From Plotosus lineatus (Eukaryota; Chordata; Actinopteri; Siluriformes; Plotosidae): a stretch of DNA of 64,000 nt. Positions within the stretch are counted from its first letter, which is position 1; every line of letters begins with the position of its first letter. A program made the translations under genes and the position numbers. Below are positions 13,304-25,800 of the stretch, one piece after another. The stretch is taken from the NCBI GenBank assembly GCA_024760905.1, contig CM045735.1, positions 31,286,249 to 31,350,248 of the forward strand. Reading direction: 5' to 3'. Below the pieces are notes generated by a model. The model was not told the origin of the DNA. It ran no database searches and saw only the letters and a list, made by a program, of their open reading frames with translations.

Positions 13304-14342
13304 ATGTAAAAACGTATAATGGATGATCGGGGAGCTTCTGTATATTGTATTGCAAATACATATCTGTTTACAAATAATTATATTCCAATTAGTCTATGCT
13401 AGATGATATGTTGACCAACTGTAGAGAGCAAACAAGTTCCGCCCTAGACCTCGCCTCCAACCCCTCCAACACACATGCACACACACACATCCTGCTAAAG
13501 TTCAGCTGAAAGTATATTTTTCCCTTGCCATGTATGATTAAAAACAAGCAATAAATCCTCATGCATGCAAACCATTGGATTGTGAAAAGTGGTATGTACT
13601 AGATGTAAAGAAATAAACTGCAAAGACAAATGTGTGTTGTGCATTAAATGCACTGAGCCATATACTTTATTACTGGTATACAGTCATCCATTGAATATTG
13701 CGGATAATGTAGACCAGACCTGGCCGCGATATTCAAAAGCCGCAAAGTAGGACCGCCCCGCCCCCAATTCTACCATGTTGTCTCATTTCTATGTTTTCGC
13801 ATCTATACAATATCAAGAAGTGTATATTAAACGTTACACAGTTATATGAATATGTTTATACTGTAATGTATTAATATTTAAATAGAATTTATATATAAAT
13901 ACTTTAAGTACTGTACTCACCTCTGACAATACTGTAGCTCTTCTCCGCGGTACAGCACGTTCACAAACACTATACAGTAAGATGACAAAATCACAAAAAA
14001 TCCCGCAGGAATGTACAAGGCAACAGTGTCACACGTCTAAGCCAATCAGCTTGCGAGATTGAGTTGAGTGGGCGGGAGGCAACAGCATCACGCGTCTAAG
14101 CCAATCAGCTTGCAAGATTGAGTTGAGTGGCCGGGAGGCAACAGCATCATGCGTCTAAACCAATCAGCTTGCAAGATTGAGTTGCGTGGGCGGGGGTCAA
14201 TATCATCACGCGTCTAAGCCAATCAGCTTGCGAGATTTGAGTTGAGTGGGCGGTCCCTGCCTGAACTGGGGAGGAGGGGCATTTCACTCTGGGGTCCCTG
14301 CCTTCCGCTTGCTTACATGCGAGTTTCAGCACGAATTTTGAA

Positions 14343-14396
<54 letters not shown>

Positions 14397-17300
14397 AAAT
14401 TTATTTATTTATTTTATTATTATTAAAATACAGCGATGTACAAAGACCGCGATGCTCAAATCGCAAAGTGGCAAGGGATGACTGTACTATTATTTTTGAC
14501 ATTGTCTTGCCTTCTTGGAACTTTCAGTGAAGGATTTTCTTTGAATCTATATTGAGGGGGGTTAAACAGTCCTGCAGGGATTTGTGTTGGCAATTTTTAT
14601 GGTGAATCTGTGCATTACTTTTCAATCAAAAACAACTTGATAGACAGAATGACAGAATAATTATTGTCCTTACTTTTAATCTTACTTTGATACTCTTTTG
14701 TTTAGCCATGTGTTTTGGAGTCTTGTGCCTTTGTAATGAAGATCATAGGTCTGGAGATCTACTATGCTGTCAGGTTAGATGACATTACACAGAGTTTCAA
14801 CTTGAATGCCATAAAATTAATTGTGATGTTGTATACATTTTTTCTGTACACCTGTACATATAGTTTCTAATATGGTGACTGTGTTCTGTTTTTACACACA
14901 CACTTGCACACACTTTTATGCATTCACACTTGGTCTGTATGTGAGAATTATTTGAGTAATAATTACTTCTAAATATATAAAACATCTACACACCCTGGTT
15001 TAAAACGGCAGCTTTTTGATATTCAAAAATGTATTTCATTATTTTCTTGATTTCATCATGCTTGTGGGCTTCCTTCGGGTGCTTTGGTTTCCTCCTGCAG
15101 ACCTAAGGCAAGCAGATTAGTCTAGTGTATTGCAAATTTCCCATAGGGGAGTGTGTGTGTTGAACCTATGATGGGTTGGCTGTTTAGGGTGTATCCAGAG
15201 TTGGCTGACAGAGGCTCCATTCTCCGGGAAACCCTAGTAGAATTAAGCAGTTCGGCAAAATTAATGAACAAAAACTTACCTTGTGTACACTTTTAACATT
15301 AAATATATTTTTAAAAACTTGTTGATGTATGAAATCATTTATTACGGCCTTAAATATTCCAAGTTTATTCAGTGTGTGAATGTGTGTTTGTGTGTGTTGC
15401 AGCGGTAAGCTTGAGGACTCACTGAAAGCTGCCCTCCAACGTCTTGGTTCCCAACGTCGCTATGAATTTTGGTCTCAGTACGTCAGGGAGCTGGTGTGTG
15501 TAGCTTGTGAAGATGAAGGAGGAGTGAGGTCACTTCCCGAGACTCAGATGCTCATCTCAGCATGGAGAACCCTACTCATACTTTCCACAAGCCATGTGGG
15601 TGCAATTCTCTCAGACATACTTGTGTTAGCATACACTACATGGAAAGGAGCTGGTGGTGTGGTGAGGGTGCTCAGTTCATGATCGAGAGGTCCGAATCCC
15701 TGTCAGACCCCCACAGTGCTACGAGCAATAGGCAAGGTGCCTCTGTCCATCCAGCAGTATACAGTAAATGGGTATCAGTAAAAAGATACTGGGAAGGTAA
15801 CCTGCAGTGTACTGGAGTCCCATCCAGGATAAATTGGACACCTAGTTGCTTCATGCCACGGAAGCCGGGCATTGATGAGCCAGTAGGCTAAGGTATATCA
15901 AGTCCAACAGATTTACCTATAAAACGGATTACTAGATATGAGTGTGAAGTGTACATACACTCAAAATCTGTTATTTATACTTGTACCTATTTGTCTCCCT
16001 TATCCCTATGAGTATCCTATAACATCCATCAGCTGAGTGCATGCCGTTATCTCCATCAGCCGCGTTTCTATACCAGTACATTGCTAATTTAATGCTACAT
16101 TGTATTATTATAGAATGATTGTATGCACAATGTGATTGGTTTGACACAACAGTAGGCATATTCACTTTGATAGTGGACAGATTTTGAGCCACCGAGCTAA
16201 GTGCTACACCAGCTTAGCACAGAATACAGGGATCCCTTACTTTCAGTTAATGGGGACCGAGACCTCCCCGCGACCACCGATTCCTCCCCCGACTGACGTA
16301 TACGTACATGTAAGGAGCGGTTGTTTGGGGTATTACCTTTTTTGTGTGTGTGTGGGGGGTAGACTTATAACAGTTTCATTTACTTACAGGCTCAGAATGA
16401 TATTATTCAGACTTGTTTTCTTTGAGAAAATCGTCTAGCATGAATAAGTTATTTTCTAATCACTCCAAAAATAAAGTAAACTGTTGGTCAAGCGGTCTGA
16501 TGGTGTGAAATTTGAAAAAATGAAACATGCTACTGCCTGATGATGAAGCCGTGGAATGTTTAATCCGCCTCTGATCGCAGTGATCTTATGCAGCCAGGAT
16601 GAAAAAGTGCTCACCAGTTCTGCATCGACAAGGTCTACGACTGGAGATTGCGAGTTTGAATCTAGTTTGATACTACAGCCTGCTCCATGACCTGGAGTCC
16701 ATGGGAGTTAATTGGCCAAGCTCTCACAGGAGGGACAGATAACATACATTCTTTTCCCTGGCAGTCACAGCGATTACCGGCCAATTCCGATTGTCTATGA
16801 GCTCATTCGTACAAGGGGCAGATAGCACTTTCCCTCCGAGTGTGTTAGAACCCCAAATGCGCATGTGCAGCATTGCATGTCACTTCCCTGGCTGGTGGTG
16901 ATCATGTGAAAGGTGGGTGGTGAATTAGAGAAAATGAGGAAAATCCAAAGAAAAAAAACGTGGAATTAAAAAGTATCAGATGTGAATTAAAAAAATGCCA
17001 TCTCGCCTTTGGTTCAGTCTGTATTAAAGACTATATTAAAGAGTTCTCTCTGTGCATATACCTTGCACTTGGTTAACTAGACCAGCCACTACCAAGCCAT
17101 TACTAGCAATGGGTGGCCATTTTGCTGCAACGACTTTTTCATAAGCTAGTTTCAGCTTTTGGTCCCAAGTTATTACCTAAAGAATTTGACAATATGTCAA
17201 GTAGTTTTTGAGATGTGTGCATAGATACAGAAACAAAATAAAACACAAAAGCAAACTGGGATGTTAAAACAATACTAGCCATGCTGTCTCGGCAGCTAAT

Positions 17301-20300
17301 AGTTTGCACAAGTTTTTATCCATATAGTGTAATACAGTTAGTTTTCCTCAGGGGGATTATTAAAGTCATCCATCCATCCATCCATCCATTTAAAACATAA
17401 AACAGCATAGCACTACACTACAGTGCTCTCACATACATTGTTTTATTGTACACGATGTTGAAGGCTGATCCCGGTGTATTACACGCAATACGTATGCAGT
17501 AAACCGTACTTGTATCTAATATGCATGTGTCTGTGTTTCTGTTTACAGTCTGATGTAATGCACCTTAAGGAAGACTCAGTGAGGCTGAAACTCTTCATGG
17601 ATGTCTTGGAAGAGACAAAAACCACAGTGAGTCTTCCAGTTTCTCCCTCTTACTCTTATAAACAGAATACACTACGCCCCCATTTTTCGCAATGGTTTGG
17701 TTCCAGCCCTTCCCATGGATCATGAAAATCCGTGAGTTATTGATGCGGTTTTAAAACTTGATGTATGATATTACATGCGCTAAAATATTATTATATCTTA
17801 CACACATTCTATAGACAGTCTTACTCATTAATACAGTAATGTAGTAAAATATAGTAATGATTAAGTAAAAACTTTATAATTAATAATAAATAGATGCACG
17901 TTAGAAGACCTCAACAATCAACCAGAAGCCAGCCTGCAGGTGAAGACAGTCTTTTGTCTTTGCTGCCCCACTCGGGTGAAGCGTACAGGTTTCGGGGCGA
18001 AACACTAAAGACTCTGAGATACCTGCTGATGATGCAGACTAGACACAAAGAAACTACAACAACCACAAGCTGCTGATTATAAAGACGCTAATCAAGCTTT
18101 GAGTAGCGTAGCATCATGGATCGATGTTTAAAAACCTATAGACAGTCTTACTCATTAATACAGTAATGTAGTAAAATATAGTAATGATTAAGTAAAAACT
18201 TTATAATTTTGTACTGTGATATTTGTTAATGAATAAAGTGCTTAGGCTCCTTAACAGAAGCTAGAGGAGATGCAGGACCTTTGAGTGATATCATGGGACT
18301 TAATTAAAAACACATTAAAAACAAGTGAATTCACAATTCATGCAATCACGTTGATAACGTGTGCGAAGGAGGAAAAAAAGAGGTGTCCATATCATCTGCA
18401 ACCAATCAGCAGGTGGGAGAAACAAAAGCTCTCAGCCATTGGCTAAATTTGAATCATGCACCAGTCACTTCCGGATTTGTCGCCAATCCGTGAGTATGCG
18501 GGGGGCGCGAGCACTGAACCGCGAATTGTCATGGGCCTACTGTAATGTGCAAGTGAAGTGACCATGACATGGTGGCATGGATGGGTTTTTTGTTGTTGGG
18601 GGTGTTTTTCTTTTTTTTTTTTTTTGTTTGTTTTTAAGTTTCATCCCCATTCAGTACCTTCTCAGATTCATGCGTGTCTCCTGATCACAGTTGCTGATGC
18701 CTCAGTCTGTAGCATGCATGCGCTTGGGCTCCATGATGGCTACGTTGCTGCTCATCATCCTCAAACAATGGAAAAGGTGTGTGCATCTGCAATTGCATTT
18801 TATTCATCCATTAAATAGAGATAAATATTATGTAAATGTGATTAAACATACTGTATTATACAAAACTTTTTCATTCTTCCTTCTCTCGCCCTCTCTTTCC
18901 CCTAGTGTGTTGGCATCTGCTCCAGCTCTCCTTCCTCCTCTGTCGCTGATATTAGAGAGTGTGCTTCAGGCTGATCAGCAGTTAATAGATAGAACCAAAG
19001 CCAAGCTTCTTTCAGCTCTCATATCAACTTTGCACATTCAGGGCCTTAATGGTAAGTTCTGTCTGAGAAGTGGAGTAGGGGCATGGTCAACCCAAATATA
19101 TACAAAATTTACTAATATATACAAAATACTTGTAGTTATAGATTCAATGGATTGTGTGTGTGTGTGTGTGTATGTATATATACACCATATTGATTATTTG
19201 CACAGGAGGAGAGATTACTCAGCTGCCTCAGCTCTTACTGTGTGTATGCGAAACTGTCCAGGATGAGGCAATGGCTTTGATTGACATTACGCATCACATG
19301 ATTCAAAAAGGTGACACCCAGGAGGACAGCATGGAGACAGATGCACCGGGCAGTGTCCAGAAAGACCAACGGGACTCTGTGAGTGTTTCTACATGCATTG
19401 ATTTGTGTGTCTCTGAGCTAGTGCATGTATCTATGTGTTTTCTCTGTGTGCAGCGCTGCCACTCTGTCTTTGCCCCTGGTTGTTGAATTAATTAAAAATG
19501 TATTTTCCTTTGTCCTTTCTATCTTTTTCTGTACAAGGTATGTGTGTTAGCTCTTCACCTGTCAAAAGAGCTGTGCAGGGCTGATGAGGATGGTGAGCAG
19601 TGGCTGCAGGTGGTGAGAAAGCTGCCCGTCCTGCCGTCAGTTCTCAGTGCCCTTGAACTCAGCCTGCGCTCCAAACACAACCTCTACTTCACTGAGGCAG
19701 CTCTCCACTTGCTGCTCACACTGGCTAGAACTTCACAGGTACCCCGGCACATGCCACGTCCCAGTGTACCAAAGACAAAGGAAATAAATTGCTTCATTGT
19801 GAATATTTCTCACATACTACAACGATAATGATGCTGCTAAGAAGTGGAATAGTGTGCTATCAATATATCTGCTACATTTCGGGGGTACAATGCTATTTTG
19901 ACAAAGTAATAAAGCTGTAATAGATTGTTGTTCTACTTGGGTTCTGTAGGGGGCAGCAGCAGTAGCAGGGGCTGGAGTGATTCAGAGCATCTGTCTACCT
20001 CTTCTCAGTGTGTATGAAGGCCCAAATAATGGAGTCACCCAGGTACATATGTACTTCTAATTCTGTTTTTTTCATTACGGTATATTCAGTACTTTATTAA
20101 ACTTGGCAGAGCAGTGGTATCTTAGTGTAGAGGTGTCACGCCACAAAGGGCCATGTGGCTGTAGGTTTTTGTTTCAACCAACCAGCAGCACACCTGACTC
20201 AGCTCATTTAAACAAACAAATTGAGTCTTCAGGCAGTTGATTGTTCAATCTGTGTACTTTGGACACAGACTGACCAATCAACAGCCTGAAGATTCAGATC

Positions 20301-22670
20301 AGTTGTTTTAAATGAGCTGAGTTGGGTGTGCTGCTGGTTGGTTGAAACAAAAACCTGCACCAGACACATGGCCCTTTGTGGCATGAGTTTGACCCCTGTG
20401 GCTTAGTGGATGAAGCAATGAGTTGGTAATCTGAAGGTCAGCTGTTCAATCCCCACTATCACCAAGGCCCTTAGCCCTCAGTTGTATAAAAAATGCTAAT
20501 TGTATGTTGCTCTGGATAAGAGCATGTGCCAAATGCTGTAAATGTAAGCATAAAGAAAACTTTATCTGCGTTCATAATGGTAGTGGGTTGGGTGTTTAAA
20601 TACCTAGAATTTACAAAATAAGGTATTCATTTTTTTTTTAACCAATATGAAATATTTCTGGTCCGTCTGTTTTTTTTTTTTTTTGTTTGTTTGTTTGTTT
20701 GTTTTGCCTTCCTAGCTGCTTAGCATAATGCATACACATTATAAATTATGACAATTTAAAGGGAAAACGATGTGATAAATAAGGAGAAGTTAGGTAGCTA
20801 CATGCAGAGTCTATGCCAAGGCACATTGGTGTTATTCTGGCCTAACTATCAAGGGTTGCATGTTGTTGTTTTTTCTTTTAATTTACCATGTACTGTACTT
20901 GTAGTTTAATGTTAATAGGATATTCAAAACAGTAATGAAATGCAGGTATAAACTTTCCTGCTGCTCATATTGTATATTTTTGCATCTTAATGTCTTATGT
21001 TTATTTCTCTCCCTTGTATTTGAACCTGTTTTTCCTCTTGAAGGCATTCTCTCGTAAATCTATAGATGCCCCCTCCTGGCCCGGAGTGTATCGGCTCTGT
21101 CTGTCTCTGATGGAGAGTCTCCTTAAGACACTGCGTTACAACTTCATTAATGAGGCACTCGACTTTGTTGGAGTTCACCAAGAACGCATCCTCCAGGTGT
21201 GGCTCATCTCCACCGTCATATTAAAAGAGGAACAACAACAATGTCGTCCGCACCTTGGTGTACTTGCATGCAGATCTGCAAGGAAGCATAAACTATCCCA
21301 TAACATCCCTGCCTTGAACATTCTGTGAAAAGACACTACAGTGTCAGTGAATGTAGTGGAAATGGAGCAGTATACAGTACAGTAATATATATTTGTCTTT
21401 CAGTGTCTGAGTGCAGTGCGTACAGGACAGTCTCTCGCATGTTTGGATGAAGCCGACCATACAGTGGGTTTCCTTCTACAGCTGTCCAGCTTCTGCAAAG
21501 AGTGGCACTTCCATCTGCCCCAGCTGCTTATAGATGTGCAGGTATAATATACACACAAACACAGCTGTTTAGCTACTGTAATTGTTGGGGTGTGCAAGTA
21601 CAGTGGTATCTCGGTTCTCGAACTTAATCCGTTCCAGAAGGCTGTTCAAATTCCGATTTGTTCGAATTCCAAATCCGCTTTTCCCGTTACGAATAATGTA
21701 AACGGTTTTAATCCGTTCCAAGGCGCTAGAAAACTACCTTTTTTTAAACATAATGTTATTTCATAATGTCGTTTATATATCAAATAGTATATTAAATGTG
21801 AAACAACAGGACAAACACACAAAATTCTTAATAGATTAATTTATTTTGTGTCTTTTTTTTTGTTTTGTTTATTTTCGAACCAGCCTCGACTTGCTTTAAA
21901 GTGGAACCCTTCAGGATTCGAGCTCGGGTCTTTTTTCACCAAATCATCGTAGATTTCACAAGCTTTGCAGCAGATCACATCCTCGCTAACACTATCTCCT
22001 GCTAACTGCTGCTTGTTTATGTATAGGAGCAGTAAGTTTTCCACCTTCTCCAGCATTTCCGGTCTTTGTTTGCTGATAACCGTAGAGCTTTTCGCCACAT
22101 CACTGGCTTTAACACTCTCTTTGTTCTTCAGGATCGTTCATATCGTTGATTTAGCCATGCCATATTTCTTTAGCAAGATCGGTAACATGCACGCCTGATT
22201 CATGCTTTGCTCTCAGCTCTTTCTTAAACGCAACACTTTTCCACACAATTGACCTTTTCTCAGTAGCTTTCTTTGGAGACATGTTAATTAGCTAATCTAA
22301 TCGAGTAAACAAAAAAAACACGGTATACTGTACTTTGTAGGACAGGAGCAAGCACATTTTCAATTAGAGTCAAAAGAGACGATTTCCCGAAGTCATGCAC
22401 TTTTCCTCACTCTCAATCTCGTTTTTTTGAGTTCGACTTCCGAATTTTGTTCGACCTCCAAAGCACTCGAGAACCAAGGTACCACTGTACTTTTTATTCC
22501 TTTTTATTTTTACACAATTCCCTTTTGTCATGGAGTTTTTTGGAATATCATGGAATTTTATTCCACTGATGATGGAAGTGGATCATTTTTGGGACGTCAT
22601 GGAGTATCCGAGAGTTTTTTTTTATTGCATGTTTGAATTGTAGTTATATTTTTAGCTCCACCAAGCAGAG

Positions 22671-22740
<70 letters not shown>

Positions 22741-22778
22741 TGAGAGAGAAAGAGAGATAGAGAGAGAGTGAGAGAGAG

Positions 22779-22816
<38 letters not shown>

Positions 22817-25800
22817 AGTGAGCCATAACACCATAATTCAAACTAATGGATGGAATTTTAACCAAATCTGAATCTTGCGCCAAAGAAAAACTGATTTAAA
22901 TTTTGACCGTATCCAGGATGGTCTTGAGGGATTCATTTTAATAAAATTTCTACATTGCACAGTAGACGAAGGTGTCAAATTGTCCAAAATTCCCTAGGAG
23001 AAAAAAAATGTAAATAACCATTTCAGAACAGGTCACAACTCTTTATCATCAGCCACTATAAGCCATGCAAAGATGAGATTACACTTCTTTGGTAGAAGAT
23101 CTGCACTCTGTGTTCATTCCCCCCCCCTTTTATCGGGTTATTTATTTGAAAGATGAAGTTTGTTCACTGATGGACTTAAAATAGTTTAAATAGTTTTTAT
23201 TTGCTAAGTACAACGGTAGCTCTTCATTAGAGAAGACAGAGAATTAGACATTATGACATTGAGCTGGAAGTCTGCTTTCCTATTTTACCAGAAATCGGAG
23301 AAAGGGGTCAGTCTTTTGGATGACTAAAGTAAAACCTGCTTATTGAAAATGCTATTTGAATGTTGCTGAGGTGAAGATTCAGTAAAAGTAGCCTTCTATA
23401 TTTCGGGGAGGGGTATGATCACTGCGTATCATATGGTTTCCACCAGCAATACAGTGCTTCTCACACATTATTTACGGTGGCTTTTAGACTTTCTGCAGAA
23501 AAGTGGTGGAAACATCAAGCATATGCCCTCGCCCGAAGTCGGCTTGGCGCCATCCTCCCCGCGATCCTAATTAGGATTAAGCGGTTAGAGAAAATGTGTG
23601 AATCATCCGCTGTAGCGACCCCTGATTAAGGGAAAAACCGAAAGGAACTCGCTCAGAAAATGAACTGAACTGAACATCAAGCATGTCACAATTTACCCCG
23701 AGTAGCTGTAGAAGGTTGCAGAGCTGACGGTTCTCTGCGGCATGTTGTTCTAGGTCAAGTTGCATTTGGTGATAATGGGGCATGCCTCAGTGTTTTTAAC
23801 CACCTCCGCAATTAGTCAACCTGTAGATTGCCGATTCAACTCCAGGTTCTTGCTGCAGCCATTTGTGTACGGGAGTCCATGTTTGCTAATTGGCTGTGCT
23901 CTTATTGGAGGCAGGGATGTCTGGCATACAGTCACCTACCTGTCACTCACAGTAATCACCAGCCAACCATTCACCTCTGTGGGCTCATTTGGACAGCGTG
24001 TCCCTCCTGGTGTGTTTGCTAAGCCCATATACTCATGCACAGCAGTGCTTGAAGATGCGGTTGGCGGCATCGCATGCACACTTGCACTGCTCACTTGTTG
24101 GTGATGGTCATATGTGATGGGGCGGCATGATTTGACGGGTGGGAATTACTGTCACAGAGTACTAAGTGTTATTGTTTTGTCTTACAGGTGAATCTCTGCT
24201 ACCTGTGTCAGACATGTACATATCTGTTGCACAGCAAGAAAATGTTACACCACTACCTCCAGGTAGGACACTATATGTTCAGTAAACATACCTGAGTGTT
24301 CTACCCATGCTAATGTTGTCGTCTTGACATTATATGTACTTTCTTCACAGGCCAAAAATGGGGAAGCTCTACCGCAGAGGCCCCACCCACAACAAGCTCT
24401 TCAGCCTGCATTGAAAGAGCAGCCTTCGGTTGGAGAACGAGAGGAGTCAAAAGCTCTGCAGGCAGTGCAGTGTAGCCTTCTGAAGATTCTCAGCAAAACT
24501 CTGGCGACATTACAGCACTTTACACCAGATTGTTGTCAAATTCTGTTAGATCAGGTATACATGCTAATTATTAATAAGGTATACTTAAAAGCAGCTACTT
24601 TTCTGAATCACTTTTAGTAGAGATTTTTGTGATCGGCAGAGCAAACCCTTGAAGTGCTTGAATACATCCATAGCAATGAAGCAGTGAGTCTAGCACAATG
24701 AGGCAAGAAGGGCACGAGGTCACTACGCCTCCCACCTTTTCCCTCCCCTGAATATAGTTGTATCCATTTCCCACCCGTCAAGTATTACCTTCCCTATCAC
24801 ACTACCCCCACCAACCCGGGAGGGGCCACATGCAATACTTCACATGCATATTTGAACTCCCGTTTATGGGAGACTGGCATCAATCTGGATTTGATGATCA
24901 ACCAGGGTTCAGGATCTCCGTGTTCATAGTCGCGTATCTTGTTGCACCTTGTCGATGTGCCACTTGGAAGCCCAGGATGTTACTCTTACTGCATAAATTC
25001 CACTCAGTACTTCTTGTCTGTCTCGTTGCTTCATTGCTGTTGGCTTCCTGAAGCATTTCATGGGTGTCCACTGCTAATTTCTTGCTGCTTATGCACGACT
25101 GCTCCACAAGCTGATCTTGCACAACAAGGTCAGTCAATGACTGGGCTTTAATTCAAAGTTCTGTTCAGTCTGCTGTTATTACCTCAATTATTTATACCGC
25201 ACTCAAGCATGTGAATGCTTTTACGCATTTTATTCATTCAAAAATTAGTTTATCCCCCTGCCATCAAGTGTGTGCATTTAAAATGTTTTTTTTTTTTTTT
25301 TTTTTTCAAAAATAACCTAAGGTTTGAATTTGTGTGTTTCTCTGTTAGTCTATGGACCTTGCAGAGTACAGGACTTTGTTTGTGCTGAGTTTTACAACAC
25401 CAGCCTTTGATGCGGATGTCGCGCCGTCGTTTGGGACTCTGCTGGCCACTATTAATGTGGCACTGACCATGCTTGGAGAGGTAGAGAATTCAAAGCAGCT
25501 TTCAGTCATCGTAGCTTTCATTCATACACTTACTGCATCATAAAGATCCATTACTGTGGGCTCTCAGGTGGTGCCCAACTAGGGGTGCAATGAGCAACCT
25601 GGAGATCGCGGATCCTAATCCACGTTGATGATGTAGCCATGATGGAGTACATAGTAATTGGCATGGGGTGGACATAGGCCCACTTCCTGTCTCTCACATC
25701 AGTCACCATTCATGGTCTGTGTGCTCTTTACGCCCTTCCGTGGTTGATGGCTGTATGTCACAGGGCAGCACTTAATGGGTGGGCATGTGTTCACTATTAA

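Noticed and set aside
14019..14255. CRISPR-like array
   Set aside because: Direct tandem repeats of 59 bp without distinct spacers, in a vertebrate intron.
22644..22883. ORFs rich in Thr-His/Leu-Ser repeats
   Set aside because: They are translations of a (GT)n/(GA)n microsatellite, not genes. The same holds for ORFs at 5016-5234, 10914-11248, 13016-13246 (second half), 31531-31812 and 56757-57005.
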